From Leuctra nigra (taxonomy: Eukaryota > Arthropoda > Insecta > Plecoptera > Leuctridae): a stretch of 64,000 bases of DNA. The stretch covers positions 16,610,309 through 16,674,308 of the forward strand of contig OW203766.1 in NCBI GenBank assembly GCA_934045905.1, read 5' to 3'. Below, in pieces: positions 36,201-50,880 of this stretch (within the stretch, counting starts at the first letter, position 1; each line of letters starts with the position of its first letter). Position numbers and translations under genes: made by a program. The notes under the pieces are model-generated. The model was not told the origin of the DNA and did not search any database. It was given only the letters and a program-made list of their open reading frames with translations.

Positions 36201-38160
36201 CATCACGTGGTTACTCTCAACCAATCACTGACAATGCTCAGAGGAGGATCCTGCAGGACACATCACGTGGTTACTCTAGACCAATCACTGACAATGCTCA
36301 GAGGAGGATCCTGCAGGACACATCACGTGGTTACTCTCAACCAATCACTGACAATGCTCAGAGGAGGATCCTGCAGGACACATCACGTGGTTACTCTAGA
36401 CCAATCACTGACAATGCTCAGAGGAGGATCCTGCAGGACACATCACGTGGTTACTCTAGACCAATCACTGACAATGCTCAGAGGAGGCTCCTGCAGGACA
36501 CATCACGTGGTTATTCTAGACCAATCACTGACAATGCTCAGAGGAGGATCCTGCAGGACACATCACGTGGTTACTCTAGACCAATCACTGACAATGCTCA
36601 GAGGAGGATCCTGCAGGACACATCACGTGGTTACTCTAGACCAATCACTGACAATGCTCAGAGGAGGCTCCTGCAGGACACATCACGTGGTTATTCTAGA
36701 CCAATCACTGACAATGCTCAGAGGAGGATCCTGCAGGACACATCACGTGGTTACTCTAGACCAATCACTGACAATGCTCAGAGGAGGCTCCTGCAGGACA
36801 CATCACGTGGTTATTCTAGACCAATCACTGACAATGCTCAGAGGAGGATCCTGCAGGACACATCACGTGGTTACTCTAGACCAATCACTGACAATGCTCA
36901 GAGGAGGATCCTGCAGGACGCATCACGTGGTTACTCTAGACTAATCACTGACAATGCTCAGAGAAGGATCCTGCAGGACACATCACGTGGTTACTCTAGA
37001 CCAATCACTGACAATGCTCAGAGGAGGATCCTGCAGGACACATCACGTGGTAACTATCAACCAATCACTGACAATGCTCAGAGGAGGATCCTGCAGGACA
37101 CATCACGTGGTTACTCTAGACCAATCACTGACAATGCTCAGAGGAGGATCCTGCAGGACACATCACGTGATTACTCTCAACCAATCACTGACAATGCTCA
37201 GAGGAGGATCCTGCAGGACACATCACGTGGTTACTCTAGACCAATCACTGACAATGCTCAGAGGAGGATCCTGCAGGACACATCACGTGATTACTCTCAA
37301 CCAATCACTGACAATGCTCAGAGGAGGATCCTGCAGGACACATCACGTGGTTACTCTAGACCAATCACTGACAATGCTCAGAGGAGGATCCTGCAGGACA
37401 CATCACGTGGTTACTCTAGACTAATCACTGACAATGCTCAGAGGAGGATCCTGCAGGACACATCACGTGGTTACTCTAGACTAATCACTGACAATGCTCA
37501 GAGGAGGATCCTGCAGGACACATCACGTGATTACTCTCAACCAATCACTGACAATGCTCAGAGGAGGCTCCTGCAGGACACATCACGTGATTACTCTCAA
37601 CCAATCACTGACAATGCTCAGAGGAGGATCCTGCAGGACACATCACGTGGTTATTCTAGACCAATCACTGACAATGCTCAGAGGAGGATCCTGCAGGACA
37701 CATCACGTGGTTACTCTAGACTAATCACTGACAATGCTCAGAGGAGGATCTTGCAGGACACATCACGTGATTACTCTCAACCAATCACTGACAATGCTCA
37801 GAGGAGGATCCTGCAGGACACATCACGTGGTTACTCTAGACCAATCACTGACAATGCTCAGAGGAGGATCCTGCAGGACACATCACGTGGTTATTCTAGA
37901 CCAATCACTGACAATGCTCAGAGGAGGATCCTGCAGGATTCATCACGTGGTTACTCTCAACCAATCACTGACAATGCTCAGAGGAGGATCCTGCAGGACA
38001 CATCACGTGGTTACTCTAGACTAATCACTGACAATGCTCAGAGGAGGATCCTGCAGGACACATCACGTGGTTACTCTAGACCAATCACTGACAATGCTCA
38101 GAGGAGGATCCTGCAGGACACATCACGTGGTTACTCTAGACCAATCACTGACAATGCTCA

Positions 38161-39840
38161 GAGGAGGATCCTGCAGGACACATCACGTGATTACTCTCAA
38201 CCAATCACTGACAATGCTCAGAGGAGGATCCTGCAGGACACATCACGTGGTTACTCAAGACCAATCACTGACAATGCTCAGAGGAGGCTCCTGCAGGACA
38301 CATCACGTGATTACTCTCAACCAATCACTGACAATGTTTAGAGGAGGATCCTGCAGGACACATCACGTGGTTACTCTAGACTAATCACTGACAATGCTCA
38401 GAGGAGGATCCTGCAGGACACATCACGTGGTTACTCTAGACTAATCACTGACAATGCTCAGAGGAGGATCCTGCAGGACACATCACGTGGTTACTCTCAA
38501 CCAATCACTGACAATGCTCAGAGGAGGATCCTGCAGGACACATCACGTGGTTACTCTGGACCAATCACTGACAATGCTCAGAGGAGGATCCTGCAGGACA
38601 CATCACGTGGTTACTCTAGACCAATCACTGACAATGCTCAGAGGAGGATCCTGCAGGACACATCACGTGGTTACTCTCAACCAATCACTGACAATGCTCA
38701 GAGGAGGATCCTGCAGGACACATCACGTGGTTACTCTAGACCAATCACTGACAATGCTCAGAGGAGGATCCTGCAGGACACATCACGTGGTTACTCTAGA
38801 CCAATCACTGACAATGCTCAGAGGAGGATCCTGCAGGACACATCACGTGGTTACTCTAGACCAATCACTGACAATGCTCAGAGGAGGATCCTGCAGGACA
38901 CATCACGTGGTTACTCTAGACCAATCACTGACAATGCTCAGAGGAGGATCCTGCAGGACACATCACGTGATTACTCTCAACCAATCACTGACAATGCTCA
39001 GAGGAGGATCCTGCAGGACACATCACGTGGTTACTCAAGACCAATCACTGACAATGCTCAGAGGAGGCTCCTGCAGGACACATCACGTGATTACTCTCAA
39101 CCAATCACTGACAATGTTTAGAGGAGGATCCTGCAGGACACATCACGTGGTTACTCTAGACTAATCACTGACAATGCTCAGAGGAGGATCCTGCAGGACA
39201 CATCACGTGGTTACTCTAGACTAATCACTGACAATGCTCAGAGGAGGATCCTGCAGGACACATCACGTGGTTACTCTCAACCAATCACTGACAATGCTCA
39301 GAGGAGGATCCTGCAGGACACATCACGTGGTTACTCTGGACCAATCACTGACAATGCTCAGAGGAGGATCCTGCAGGACACATCACGTGGTTACTCTAGA
39401 CCAATCACTGACAATGCTCAGAGGAGGATCCTGCAGGACACATCACGTGGTTACTCTCAACCAATCACTGACAATGCTCAGAGGAGGATCCTGCAGGACA
39501 CATCACGTGGTTACTCTAGACCAATCACTGACAATGCTCAGAGGAGGATCCTGCAGGACACATCACGTGGTTACTCTAGACCAATCACTGACAATGCTCA
39601 GAGGAGGATCCTGCAGGACACATCACGTGGTTACTCTAGACTAATCACTGACAATGCTCAGAGGAGGATCCTGCAGGACACATCACGTGGTTACTCTAGA
39701 CCAATCACTGACAATGCTCAGAGGAGGCTCCTGCAGGACACATCACGTGATTACTCTCAACCAATCACTGACAATGTTTAGAGGAGGATCCTGCAGGACA
39801 CATCACGTGGTTACTCTAGACTAATCACTGACAATGCTCA
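38161..39840. repeat. Higher-order repeat, 780 bp (13 units), third copy shortened
   Basis: The three-unit signature gattac-caa, ttactcaaga, ggctcc...aatgttta occurs at 38161-38340 and 38941-39120, 780 bp apart. A partial form (the last unit) recurs at 39721, 660 bp further, so two units were lost in that copy. Confidence 0.9.
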
Positions 39841-40200
39841 GAGGAGGATCCTGCAGGACACATCACGTGGTTACTCTAGACCAATCACTGACAATGCTCA
39901 GAGGAGGATCCTGCAGGACACATCACGTGGTTACTCTAGACCAATCACTGACAATGCTCAGAGGAGGATCCTGCAGGACACATCACGTGGTTACTCTAGA
40001 CCAATCACTGACAATGCTCAGAGGAGGATCCTGCAGGACACATCACGTGGTTACTCTAGACCAATCACTGACAATGCTCAGAGGAGGATCCTGCAGGACA
40101 CATCACGTGGTTACTCTCAACCAATCACTGACAATGCTCAGAGGAGGATCCTGCAGGACACATCACGTGGTTACTCTCAACCAATCACTGACAATGCTCA

Positions 40201-43200
40201 GAGGAGGATCCTGCAGGACACATCACGTGGTTACTCTGGACCAATCACTGACAATGCTCAGAGGAGGATCCTGCAGGACACATCACGTGGTTACTCTAGA
40301 CCAATCACTGACAATGCTCAGAGGAGGATCCTGCAGGACACATCACGTGGTTACTCTCAACCAATCACTGACAATGCTCAGAGGAGGATCCTGCAGGACA
40401 CATCACGTGGTTACTCTAGACCAATCACTGACAATGCTCAGAGGAGGCTCCTGCAGGACACATCACGTGGTTACTCTCAACCAATCACTGACAATGCTCA
40501 GAGGAGGCTCCTGCAGGACACATCACGTGGTTACTCTCAACCAATCACTGACAATGCTCAGAGGAGGATCCTGCAGGACACATCACGTGGTTATTCTAGA
40601 CCAATCACTGACAATGCTCAGAGGAGGATCCTGCAGGACACATCACGTGGTTACTCTAGACCAATCACTGACAATGCTCAGAGGAGGATCCTGCAGGACA
40701 CATCACGTGGTTACTCTCAACCAATCACTGACAATGCTCAGAGGAGGATCCTGCAGGACACATCACGTGGTTACTCTGGACCAATCACTGACAATGCTCA
40801 GAGGAGGATCCTGCAGGACACATCACGTGGTTACTCTAGACCAATCACTGACAATGCTCAGAGGAGGATCCTGCAGGACACATCACGTGGTTACTCTCAA
40901 CCAATCACTGACAATGCTCAGAGGAGGATCCTGCAGGACACATCACGTGGTTACTCTAGACCAATCACTGACAATGCTCAGAGGAGGCCCCTGCAGGACA
41001 CATCACGTGGTTACTCTCAACCAATCACTGACAATGCTCAGAGGAGGCTCCTGCAGGACACATCACGTGGTTACTCTCAACCAATCACTGACAATGCTCA
41101 GAGGAGGATCCTGCAGGACACATCACGTGGTTACTCTAGACCAATCACTGACAATGCTCAGAGGAGGATCCTGCAGGACACATCACGTGGTTATTCTAGA
41201 CCAATCACTGACAATGCTCAGAGGAGGATCCTGCAGGACACATCACGTGGTTACTCTAGACCAATCACTGACAATGCTCAGAGGAGGATCCTGCAGGACA
41301 CATCACGTGGTTACTCTCAACCAATCACTGACAATGCTCAGAGGAGGATCCTGCAGGACACATCACGTGGTTACTCTGGACCAATCACTGACAATGCTCA
41401 GAGGAGGATCCTGCAGGACACATCACGTGGTTACTCTAGACCAATCACTGACAATGCTCAGAGGAGGATCCTGCAGGACACATCACGTGGTTACTCTAGA
41501 CCAATCACTGACAATGCTCAGAGGAGGATCCTGCAGGACACATCAAGTGGTTATTCTAGACCAATCACTGACAATGCTCAGAGGAGGATCCTGCAGGACA
41601 CATCACGTGGTTACTCTAGACCAATCACTGACAATGCTCAGAGGAGGATCCTGCAGGACACATCACGTGGTTACTCTAGACCAATCACTGACAATGCTCA
41701 GAGGAGGATCCTGCAGGACACATCACGTGGTTACTCTAGACCAATCACTGACAATGCTCAGAGGAGGATCCTGCAGGACACATCACGTGGTTACTCTCAA
41801 CCAATCACTGACAATGCTCAGAGGAGGATCCTGCAGGACACATCACGTGGTTACTCTCAACCAATCACTGACAATGCTCAGAGGAGGATCCTGCAGGACA
41901 CATCACGTGGTTACTCTAGACCAATCACTGACAATGCTCAGAGGAGGATCCTGCAGGACACATCACGTGGTTACTCTCAACCAATCACTGACAATGCTCA
42001 GAGGAGGATCCTGCAGGACACATCACGTGGTTACTCTAGACCAATCACTGACAATGCTCAGAGGAGGATCCTGCAGGACACATCACGTGGTTATTCTAGA
42101 CCAATCACTGACAATGCTCAGAGGAGGATCCTGCAGGACACATCACGTGGTTACTCTAGACCAATCACTGACAATGCTCAGAGGAGGATCCTGCAGGACA
42201 CATCACGTGGTTACTCTCAACCAATCACTGACAATGCTCAGAGGAGGATCCTGCAGGACACATCACGTGGTTACTCTGGACCAATCACTGACAATGCTCA
42301 GAGGAGGATCCTGCAGGACACATCACGTGGTTACTCTAGACCAATCACTGACAATGCTCAGAGGAGGATCCTGCAGGACACATCACGTGGTTACTCTCAA
42401 CCAATCACTGACAATGCTCAGAGGAGGATCCTGCAGGACACATCACGTGGTTACTCTAGACCAATCACTGACAATGCTCAGAGGAGGCTCCTGCAGGACA
42501 CATCACGTGGTTACTCTCAACCAATCACTGACAATGCTCAGAGGAGGCTCCTGCAGGACACATCACGTGGTTACTCTCAACCAATCACTGACAATGCTCA
42601 GAGGAGGATCCTGCAGGACACATCACGTGGTTATTCTAGACCAATCACTGACAATGCTCAGAGGAGGATCCTGCAGGACACATCACGTGGTTACTCTAGA
42701 CCAATCACTGACAATGCTCAGAGGAGGATCCTGCAGGACACATCACGTGGTTACTCTCAACCAATCACTGACAATGCTCAGAGGAGGATCCTGCAGGACA
42801 CATCACGTGGTTACTCTGGACCAATCACTGACAATGCTCAGAGGAGGATCCTGCAGGACACATCACGTGGTTACTCTAGACCAATCACTGACAATGCTCA
42901 GAGGAGGATCCTGCAGGACACATCACGTGGTTACTCTCAACCAATCACTGACAATGCTCAGAGGAGGATCCTGCAGGACACATCACGTGGTTACTCTAGA
43001 CCAATCACTGACAATGCTCAGAGGAGGCTCCTGCAGGACACATCACGTGGTTACTCTCAACCAATCACTGACAATGCTCAGAGGAGGCTCCTGCAGGACA
43101 CATCACGTGGTTACTCTCAACCAATCACTGACAATGCTCAGAGGAGGATCCTGCAGGACACATCACGTGGTTATTCTAGACCAATCACTGACAATGCTCA

Positions 43201-43860
43201 GAGGAGGATCCTGCAGGACACATCACGTGGTTACTCTAGACCAATCACTGACAATGCTCAGAGGAGGATCCTGCAGGACACATCACGTGGTTACTCTCAA
43301 CCAATCACTGACAATGCTCAGAGGAGGATCCTGCAGGACACATCACGTGGTTACTCTGGACCAATCACTGACAATGCTCAGAGGAGGATCCTGCAGGACA
43401 CATCACGTGGTTACTCTAGACCAATCACTGACAATGCTCAGAGGAGGATCCTGCAGGACACATCACGTGGTTACTCTCAACCAATCACTGACAATGCTCA
43501 GAGGAGGATCCTGCAGGACACATCACGTGGTTACTCTAGACCAATCACTGACAATGCTCAGAGGAGGCTCCTGCAGGACACATCACGTGGTTACTCTCAA
43601 CCAATCACTGACAATGCTCAGAGGAGGCTCCTGCAGGACACATCACGTGGTTACTCTCAACCAATCACTGACAATGCTCAGAGGAGGATCCTGCAGGACA
43701 CATCACGTGGTTACTCTAGACCAATCACTGACAATGCTCAGAGGAGGATCCTGCAGGACACATCACGTGGTTACTCTAGACCAATCACTGACAATGCTCA
43801 GAGGAGGATCCTGCAGGACACATCACGTGGTTACTCTCAACCAATCACTGACAATGCTCA
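40201..43860. repeat. Higher-order repeat, 540 bp (9 units)
   Basis: The order gga, aga, caa, aga, ctcc-caa, ctcc-caa, ttattctaga, aga, caa starts at 40201, 42241 and 42781, and at 43321 with one unit changed. A 10-unit form starts at 40741. It is one of the youngest-looking expansions in the array. Confidence 0.92.
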
Positions 43861-46800
43861 GAGGAGGATCCTGCAGGACACATCACGTGGTTACTCTGGA
43901 CCAATCACTGACAATGCTCAGAGGAGGATCCTGCAGGACACATCACGTGGTTACTCTAGACCAATCACTGACAATGCTCAGAGGAGGATCCTGCAGGACA
44001 CATCACGTGGTTACTCTCAACCAATCACTGACAATGCTCAGAGGAGGATCCTGCAGGACACATCACGTGGTTACTCTAGACCAATCACTGACAATGCTCA
44101 GAGGAGGATCCTGCAGGACACATCACGTGGTTACTCTCAACCAATCACTGACAATGCTCAGAGGAGGATCCTGCAGGACACATCACGTGGTTACTCTCAA
44201 CCAATCACTGACAATGCTCAGAGGAGGATCCTGCAGGACACATCACGTGGTTACTCTAGACCAATCACTGACAATGCTCAGAGGAGGCTCCTGCAGGACA
44301 CATCACGTGGTTACTCTCAACCAATCACTGACAATGCTCAGAGGAGGATCCTGCAGGACACATCACGTGGTTACTCTAGACCAATCACTGACAATGCTCA
44401 GAGGAGGATCCTGCAGGACACATCACGTGGTTACTCTCAACCAATCACTGACAATGCTCAGAGGAGGATCCTGCAGGACACATCACGTGGTTACTCTAGA
44501 CCAATCACTGACAATGCTCAGAGGAGGATCCTGCAGGACACATCACGTGGTTACTCTAGACCAATCACTGACAATGCTCAGAGGAGGATCCTGCAGGACA
44601 CATCACGTGGTTACTCTAGACCAATCACTGACAATGCTCAGAGGAGGATCCTGCAGGACACATCACGTGGTTACTCTAGACCAATCACTGACAATGCTCA
44701 GAGGAGGATCCTGCAGGACACATCACGTGGTTACTCTCAACCAATCACTGACAATGCTCAGAGGAGGATCCTGCAGGACACATCACGTGGTTACTCTAGA
44801 CCAATCACTAACAATGCTCAGAGGAGGCTCCTGCAGGACACATCACGTGGTTACTCTAGACCAATCACTGACAATGCTCAGAGGAGGATCCTGCAGGACA
44901 CATCACGTGGTTACTCTCAACCAATCACTGACAATGCTCAGAGGAGGATCCTGCAGGACACATCACGTGGTTACTCTAGACCAATCACTGACAATGCTCA
45001 GAGGAGGATCCTGCAGGACACATCACGTGGTTACTCTAGACTAATCACTGACAATGCTCAGAGGAGGATCCTGCAGGACACATCACGTGGTTACTCTCAA
45101 CCAATCACTGACAATGCTCAGAGGAGGATCCTGCAGGACACATCACGTGGTTACTCTAGACCAATCACTGACAATGCTCAGAGGAGGATCCTGCAGGACA
45201 CATCACGTGGTTACTCTAGACCAATCACTGACAATGCTCAGAGGAGGATCCTGCAGGACACATCACGTGGTTACTCTAGACCAATCACTGACAATGCTCA
45301 GAGGAGGATCCTGCAGGACACATCACGTGGTTACTCTAGACCAATCACTGACAATGCTCAGAGGAGGATCCTGCAGGACACATCACGTGATTACTCTCAA
45401 CCAATCACTGACAATGCTCAGAGGAGGATCCTGCAGGACACATCACGTGGTTACTCTCAACCAATCACTGACAATGCTCAGAGGAGGATCCTGCAGGACA
45501 CATCACGTGGTTACTCTCAACCAATCACTGACAATGCTCAGAGGAGGATCCTGCAGGACACATCACGTGGTTACTCTAGACTAATCACTGACAATGCTCA
45601 GAGGAGGATCCTGCAGGACACATCACGTGGTTACTCTCAACCAATCACTGACAATGCTCAGAGGAGGATCCTGCAGGACACATCACGTGGTTACTCTCAA
45701 CCAATCACTGACAATGCTCAGAGGAGGATCCTGCAGGACACATCACGTGGTTACTCTCAACCAATCACTGACAATGCTCAGAGGAGGATCCTGCAGGACA
45801 CATCACGTGGTTACTCTCAACCAATCACTGACAATGCTCAGAGGAGGATCCTGCAGGACACATCACGTGGTTACTCTAGACCAATCACTGACAATGCTCA
45901 GAGGAGGATCCTGCAGGACACATCACGTGGTTACTCTAGACCAATCACTGACAATGCTCAGAGGAGGATCCTGCAGGACACATCACGTGGTTACTCTAGA
46001 CCAATCACTGACAATGCTCAGAGGAGGATCCTGCAGGACACATCACGTGGTTACTCTAGACCAATCACTGACAATGCTCAGAGGAGGATCCTGCAGGACA
46101 CATCACGTGGTTACTCTAGACCAATCACTGACAATGCTCAGAGGAGGATCCTGCAGGACACATCACGTGGTTACTCTCAACCAATCACTGACAATGCTCA
46201 GAGGAGGATCCTGCAGGACACATCACGTGGTTACTCTCAACCAATCACTGACAATGCTCAGAGGAGGATCCTGCAGGACACATCACGTGGTTACTCTAGA
46301 CCAATCACTGACAATGCTCAGAGGAGGATCCTGCAGGACACATCACGTGGTTACTCTCAACCAATCACTGACAATGCTCAGAGGAGGATCCTGCAGGACA
46401 CATCACGTGGTTACTCTCAACCAATCACTGACAATGCTCAGAGGAGGATCCTGCAGGACACATCACGTGGTTACTCTCAACCAATCACTGACAATGCTCA
46501 GAGGAGGATCCTGCAGGACACATCACGTGGTTACTCTAGACCAATCACTGACAATGCTCAGAGGAGGATCCTGCAGGACACATCACGTGGTTACTCTAGA
46601 CCAATCACTGACAATGCTCAGAGGAGGATCCTGCAGGACACATCACGTGGTTACTCTAGACCAATCACTGACAATGCTCAGAGGAGGATCCTGCAGGACA
46701 CATCACGTGGTTACTCTAGACCAATCACTGACAATGCTCAGAGGAGGCTCCTGCAGGACACATCACGTGGTTACTCTCAACCAATCACTGACAATGCTCA

Positions 46801-48300
46801 GAGGAGGATCCTGCAGGACACATCACGTGGTTACTCTAGACCAATCACTGACAATGCTCAGAGGAGGATCCTGCAGGACACATCACGTGGTTACTCTAGA
46901 CCAATCACTGACAATGCTCAGAGGAGGATCCTGCAGGACACATCACGTGGTTACTCTCAACCAATCACTGACAATGCTCAGAGGAGGATCCTGCAGGACA
47001 CATCACGTGGTTACTCTCAACCAATCACTGACAATGCTCAGAGGAGGATCCTGCAGGACACATCACGTGGTTACTCTAGACCAATCACTGACAATGCTCA
47101 GAGGAGGATCCTGCAGGACACATCACGTGGTTACTCTCAACCAATCACTGACAATGCTCAGAGGAGGATCCTGCAGGACACATCACGTGGTTACTCTAGA
47201 CCAATCACTGACAATGCTCAGAGGAGGATCCTGCAGGACACATCACGTGGTTACTCTAGACCAATCACTGACAATGCTCAGAGGAGGATCCTGCAGGACA
47301 CATCACGTGGTTACTCGAGACCAATCACTGACAATGCTCAGAGGAGGATCCTGCAGGACACATCACGTGGTTACTCTGGACCAATCACTGACAATGCTCA
47401 GAGGAGGATCCTGCAGGACACATCACGTGGTTACTCTCAACCAATCACTGACAATGCTCAGAGGAGGATCCTGCAGGACACATCACGTGGTTACTCTAGA
47501 CCAATCACTGACAATGCTCAGAGGAGGATCCTGCAGGACACATCACGTGGTTACTCTAGACCAATCACTGACAATGCTCAGAGGAGGATCCTGCAGGACA
47601 CATCACGTGGTTACTCTAGACCAATCACTGACAATGCTCAGAGGAGGATCCTGCAGGACACATCACGTGGTTACTCTAGACCAATCACTGACAATGCTCA
47701 GAGGAGGCTCCTGCAGGACACATCACGTGGTTACTCTAGACCAATCACTGACAATGCTCAGAGGAGGATCCTGCAGGACACATCACGTGGTTACTCTCAA
47801 CCAATCACTGACAATGCTCAGAGGAGGCTCCTGCAGGACACATCACGTGGTTACTCTCAACCAATCACTGACAATGCTCAGAGGAGGATCCTGCAGGACA
47901 CATCACGTGGTTACTCTCAACCAATCACTGACAATGCTCAGAGGAGGATCCTGCAGGACACATCACGTGATTACTCTCAACCAATCACTGACAATGCTCA
48001 GAGGAGGATCCTGCAGGACACATCACGTGGTTACTCTCAACCAATCACTGACAATGCTCAGAGGAGGATCCTGCAGGACACATCACGTGATTACTCTAGA
48101 CCAATCACTGACAATGCTCAGAGGAGGATCCTGCAGGACACATCACGTGGTTACTCTCAACCAATCACTGACAATGCTCAGAGGAGGATCCTGCAGGACA
48201 CATCACGTGGTTACTCTAGACCAATCACTGACAATGCTCAGAGGAGGATCCTGCAGGACACATCACGTGGTTACTCTCAACCAATCACTGACAATGCTCA

Positions 48301-49380
48301 GAGGGGGATCCTGCAGGACACATCACGTGGTTACTCTAGACCAATCACTGACAATGCTCAGAGGAGGATCCTGCAGGACACATCACGTGGTTACTCTAGA
48401 CCAATCACTGACAATGCTCAGAGGGGGATCCTGCAGGACACATCACGTGGTTACTCTAGACCAATCACTGACAATGCTCAGAGGAGGATCCTGCAGGACA
48501 CATCACGTGGTTACTCTCAACCAATCACTGACAATGCTCAGAGGAGGATCCTGCAGGACACATCACGTGGTTACTCTCAACCAATCACTGACAATGCTCA
48601 GAGGAGGATCCTGCAGGACACATCACGTGGTTACTCTAGACCAATCACTGACAATGCTCAGAGGGGGATCCTGCAGGACACATCACGTGGTTACTCTAGA
48701 CCAATCACTGACAATGCTCAGAGGAGGATCCTGCAGGACACATCACGTGGTTACTCTCAACCAATCACTGACAATGCTCAGAGGAGGATCCTGCAGGACA
48801 CATCACGTGGTTACTCTAGACCAATCACTGACAATGCTCAGAGGAGGATCCTGCAGGACACATCACGTGGTTACTCTAGACCAATCACTGACAATGCTCA
48901 GAGGGGGATCCTGCAGGACACATCACGTGGTTACTCTAGACCAATCACTGACAATGCTCAGAGGAGGATCCTGCAGGACACATCACGTGGTTACTCTCAA
49001 CCAATCACTGACAATGCTCAGAGGGGGATCCTGCAGGACACATCACGTGGTTACTCTAGACCAATCACTGACAATGCTCAGAGGAGGATCCTGCAGGACA
49101 CATCACGTGATTACTCTAGACCAATCACTGACAATGCTCAGAGGAGGATCCTGCAGGACACATCACGTGGTTACTCTCAACCAATCACTGACAATGCTCA
49201 GAGGAGGATCCTGCAGGACACATCACGTGGTTACTCTAGACCAATCACTGACAATGCTCAGAGGAGGATCCTGCAGGACACATCACGTGGTTACTCTCAA
49301 CCAATCACTGACAATGCTCAGAGGGGGATCCTGCAGGACACATCACGTGGTTACTCTAGACCAATCACTGACAATGCTCA
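48301..49380. repeat. Cluster of the gagggggatc variant
   Basis: The variant gagggggatc lies at 48301, 48421, 48661, 48901, 49021 and 49321. Only one other copy (27241) was seen elsewhere, so a single mutation spread locally. Confidence 0.85.
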
Positions 49381-49980
49381 GAGGAGGATCCTGCAGGACA
49401 CATCACGTGGTTACTCTAGACCAATCACTGACAATGCTCAGAGGAGGATCCTGCAGGACACATCACGTGGTTACTCTAGACCAATCACTGACAATGCTCA
49501 GAGGAGGATCCTGCAGGACACATCACGTGGTTACTCTAGACCAATCACTGACAATGCTCAGAGGAGGATCCTGCAGGACACATCACGTGGTTACTCTCAA
49601 CCAATCACTGACAATGCTCAGAGGAGGATCCTGCAGGACACATCACGTGGTTACTCTGGACCAATCACTGACAATGCTCAGAGGAGGATCCTGCAGGACA
49701 CATCACGTGGTTACTCTCAACCAATCACTGACAATGCTCAGAGGAGGATCCTGCAGGACACATCACGTGGTTACTCTAGACCAATCACTGACAATGCTCA
49801 GAGGAGGATCCTGCAGGACACATCACGTGGTTACTCTAGACTTATCACTGACAATGCTCAGAGGAGGATCCTGCAGGACACATCACGTGGTTACTCTCAA
49901 CCAATCACTGACAATGCTCAGAGGAGGATCCTGCAGGACACATCACGTGGTTACTCTAGACCAATCACTGACAATGCTCA

Positions 49981-50880
49981 GAGGAGGATCCTGCAGGACA
50001 CATCACGTGGTTACTCTAGACCAATCACTGACAATGTTTAGAGGAGGATCCTGCAGGACACATCACGTGGTTACTCTAGACTAATCACTGACAATGCTCA
50101 GAGGAGGATCCTGCAGGACACATCACGTGGTTACTCTAGACCAATCACTGACAATGCTCAGAGGAGGATCCTGCAGGACACATCACGTGGTTACTCTAGA
50201 CCAATCACTGACAATGCTCAGAGGAGGATCCTGCAGGACACATCACGTGGTTACTCTAGACCAATCACTGACAATGCTCAGAGGAGGATCCTGCAGGACA
50301 CATCACGTGGTTACTCTCAACCAATCACTGACAATGCTCAGAGGAGGATCCTGCAGGACACATCACGTGGTTACTCTAGACCAATCACTGACAATGCTCA
50401 GAGGAGGATCCTGCAGGACACATCACGTGGTTACTCTAGACCAATCACTGACAATGCTCAGAGGAGGATCCTGCAGGACACATCACGTGGTTATTCTAGA
50501 CCAATCACTGACAATGCTCAGAGGAGGATCCTGCAGGACACATCACGTGGTTACTCTAGACCAATCACTGACAATGTTTAGAGGAGGATCCTGCAGGACA
50601 CATCACGTGGTTACTCTAGACTAATCACTGACAATGCTCAGAGGAGGATCCTGCAGGACACATCACGTGGTTACTCTAGACCAATCACTGACAATGCTCA
50701 GAGGAGGATCCTGCAGGACACATCACGTGGTTACTCTAGACCAATCACTGACAATGCTCAGAGGAGGATCCTGCAGGACACATCACGTGGTTACTCTAGA
50801 CCAATCACTGACAATGCTCAGAGGAGGATCCTGCAGGACACATCACGTGGTTACTCTCAACCAATCACTGACAATGCTCA
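49981..50880. repeat. Higher-order repeat, 540 bp, marked by aatgttta
   Basis: The units ending aatgttta at 50040 and 50580 are each followed by aga-ctaa and then by aga, aga, aga, caa. Confidence 0.75.
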
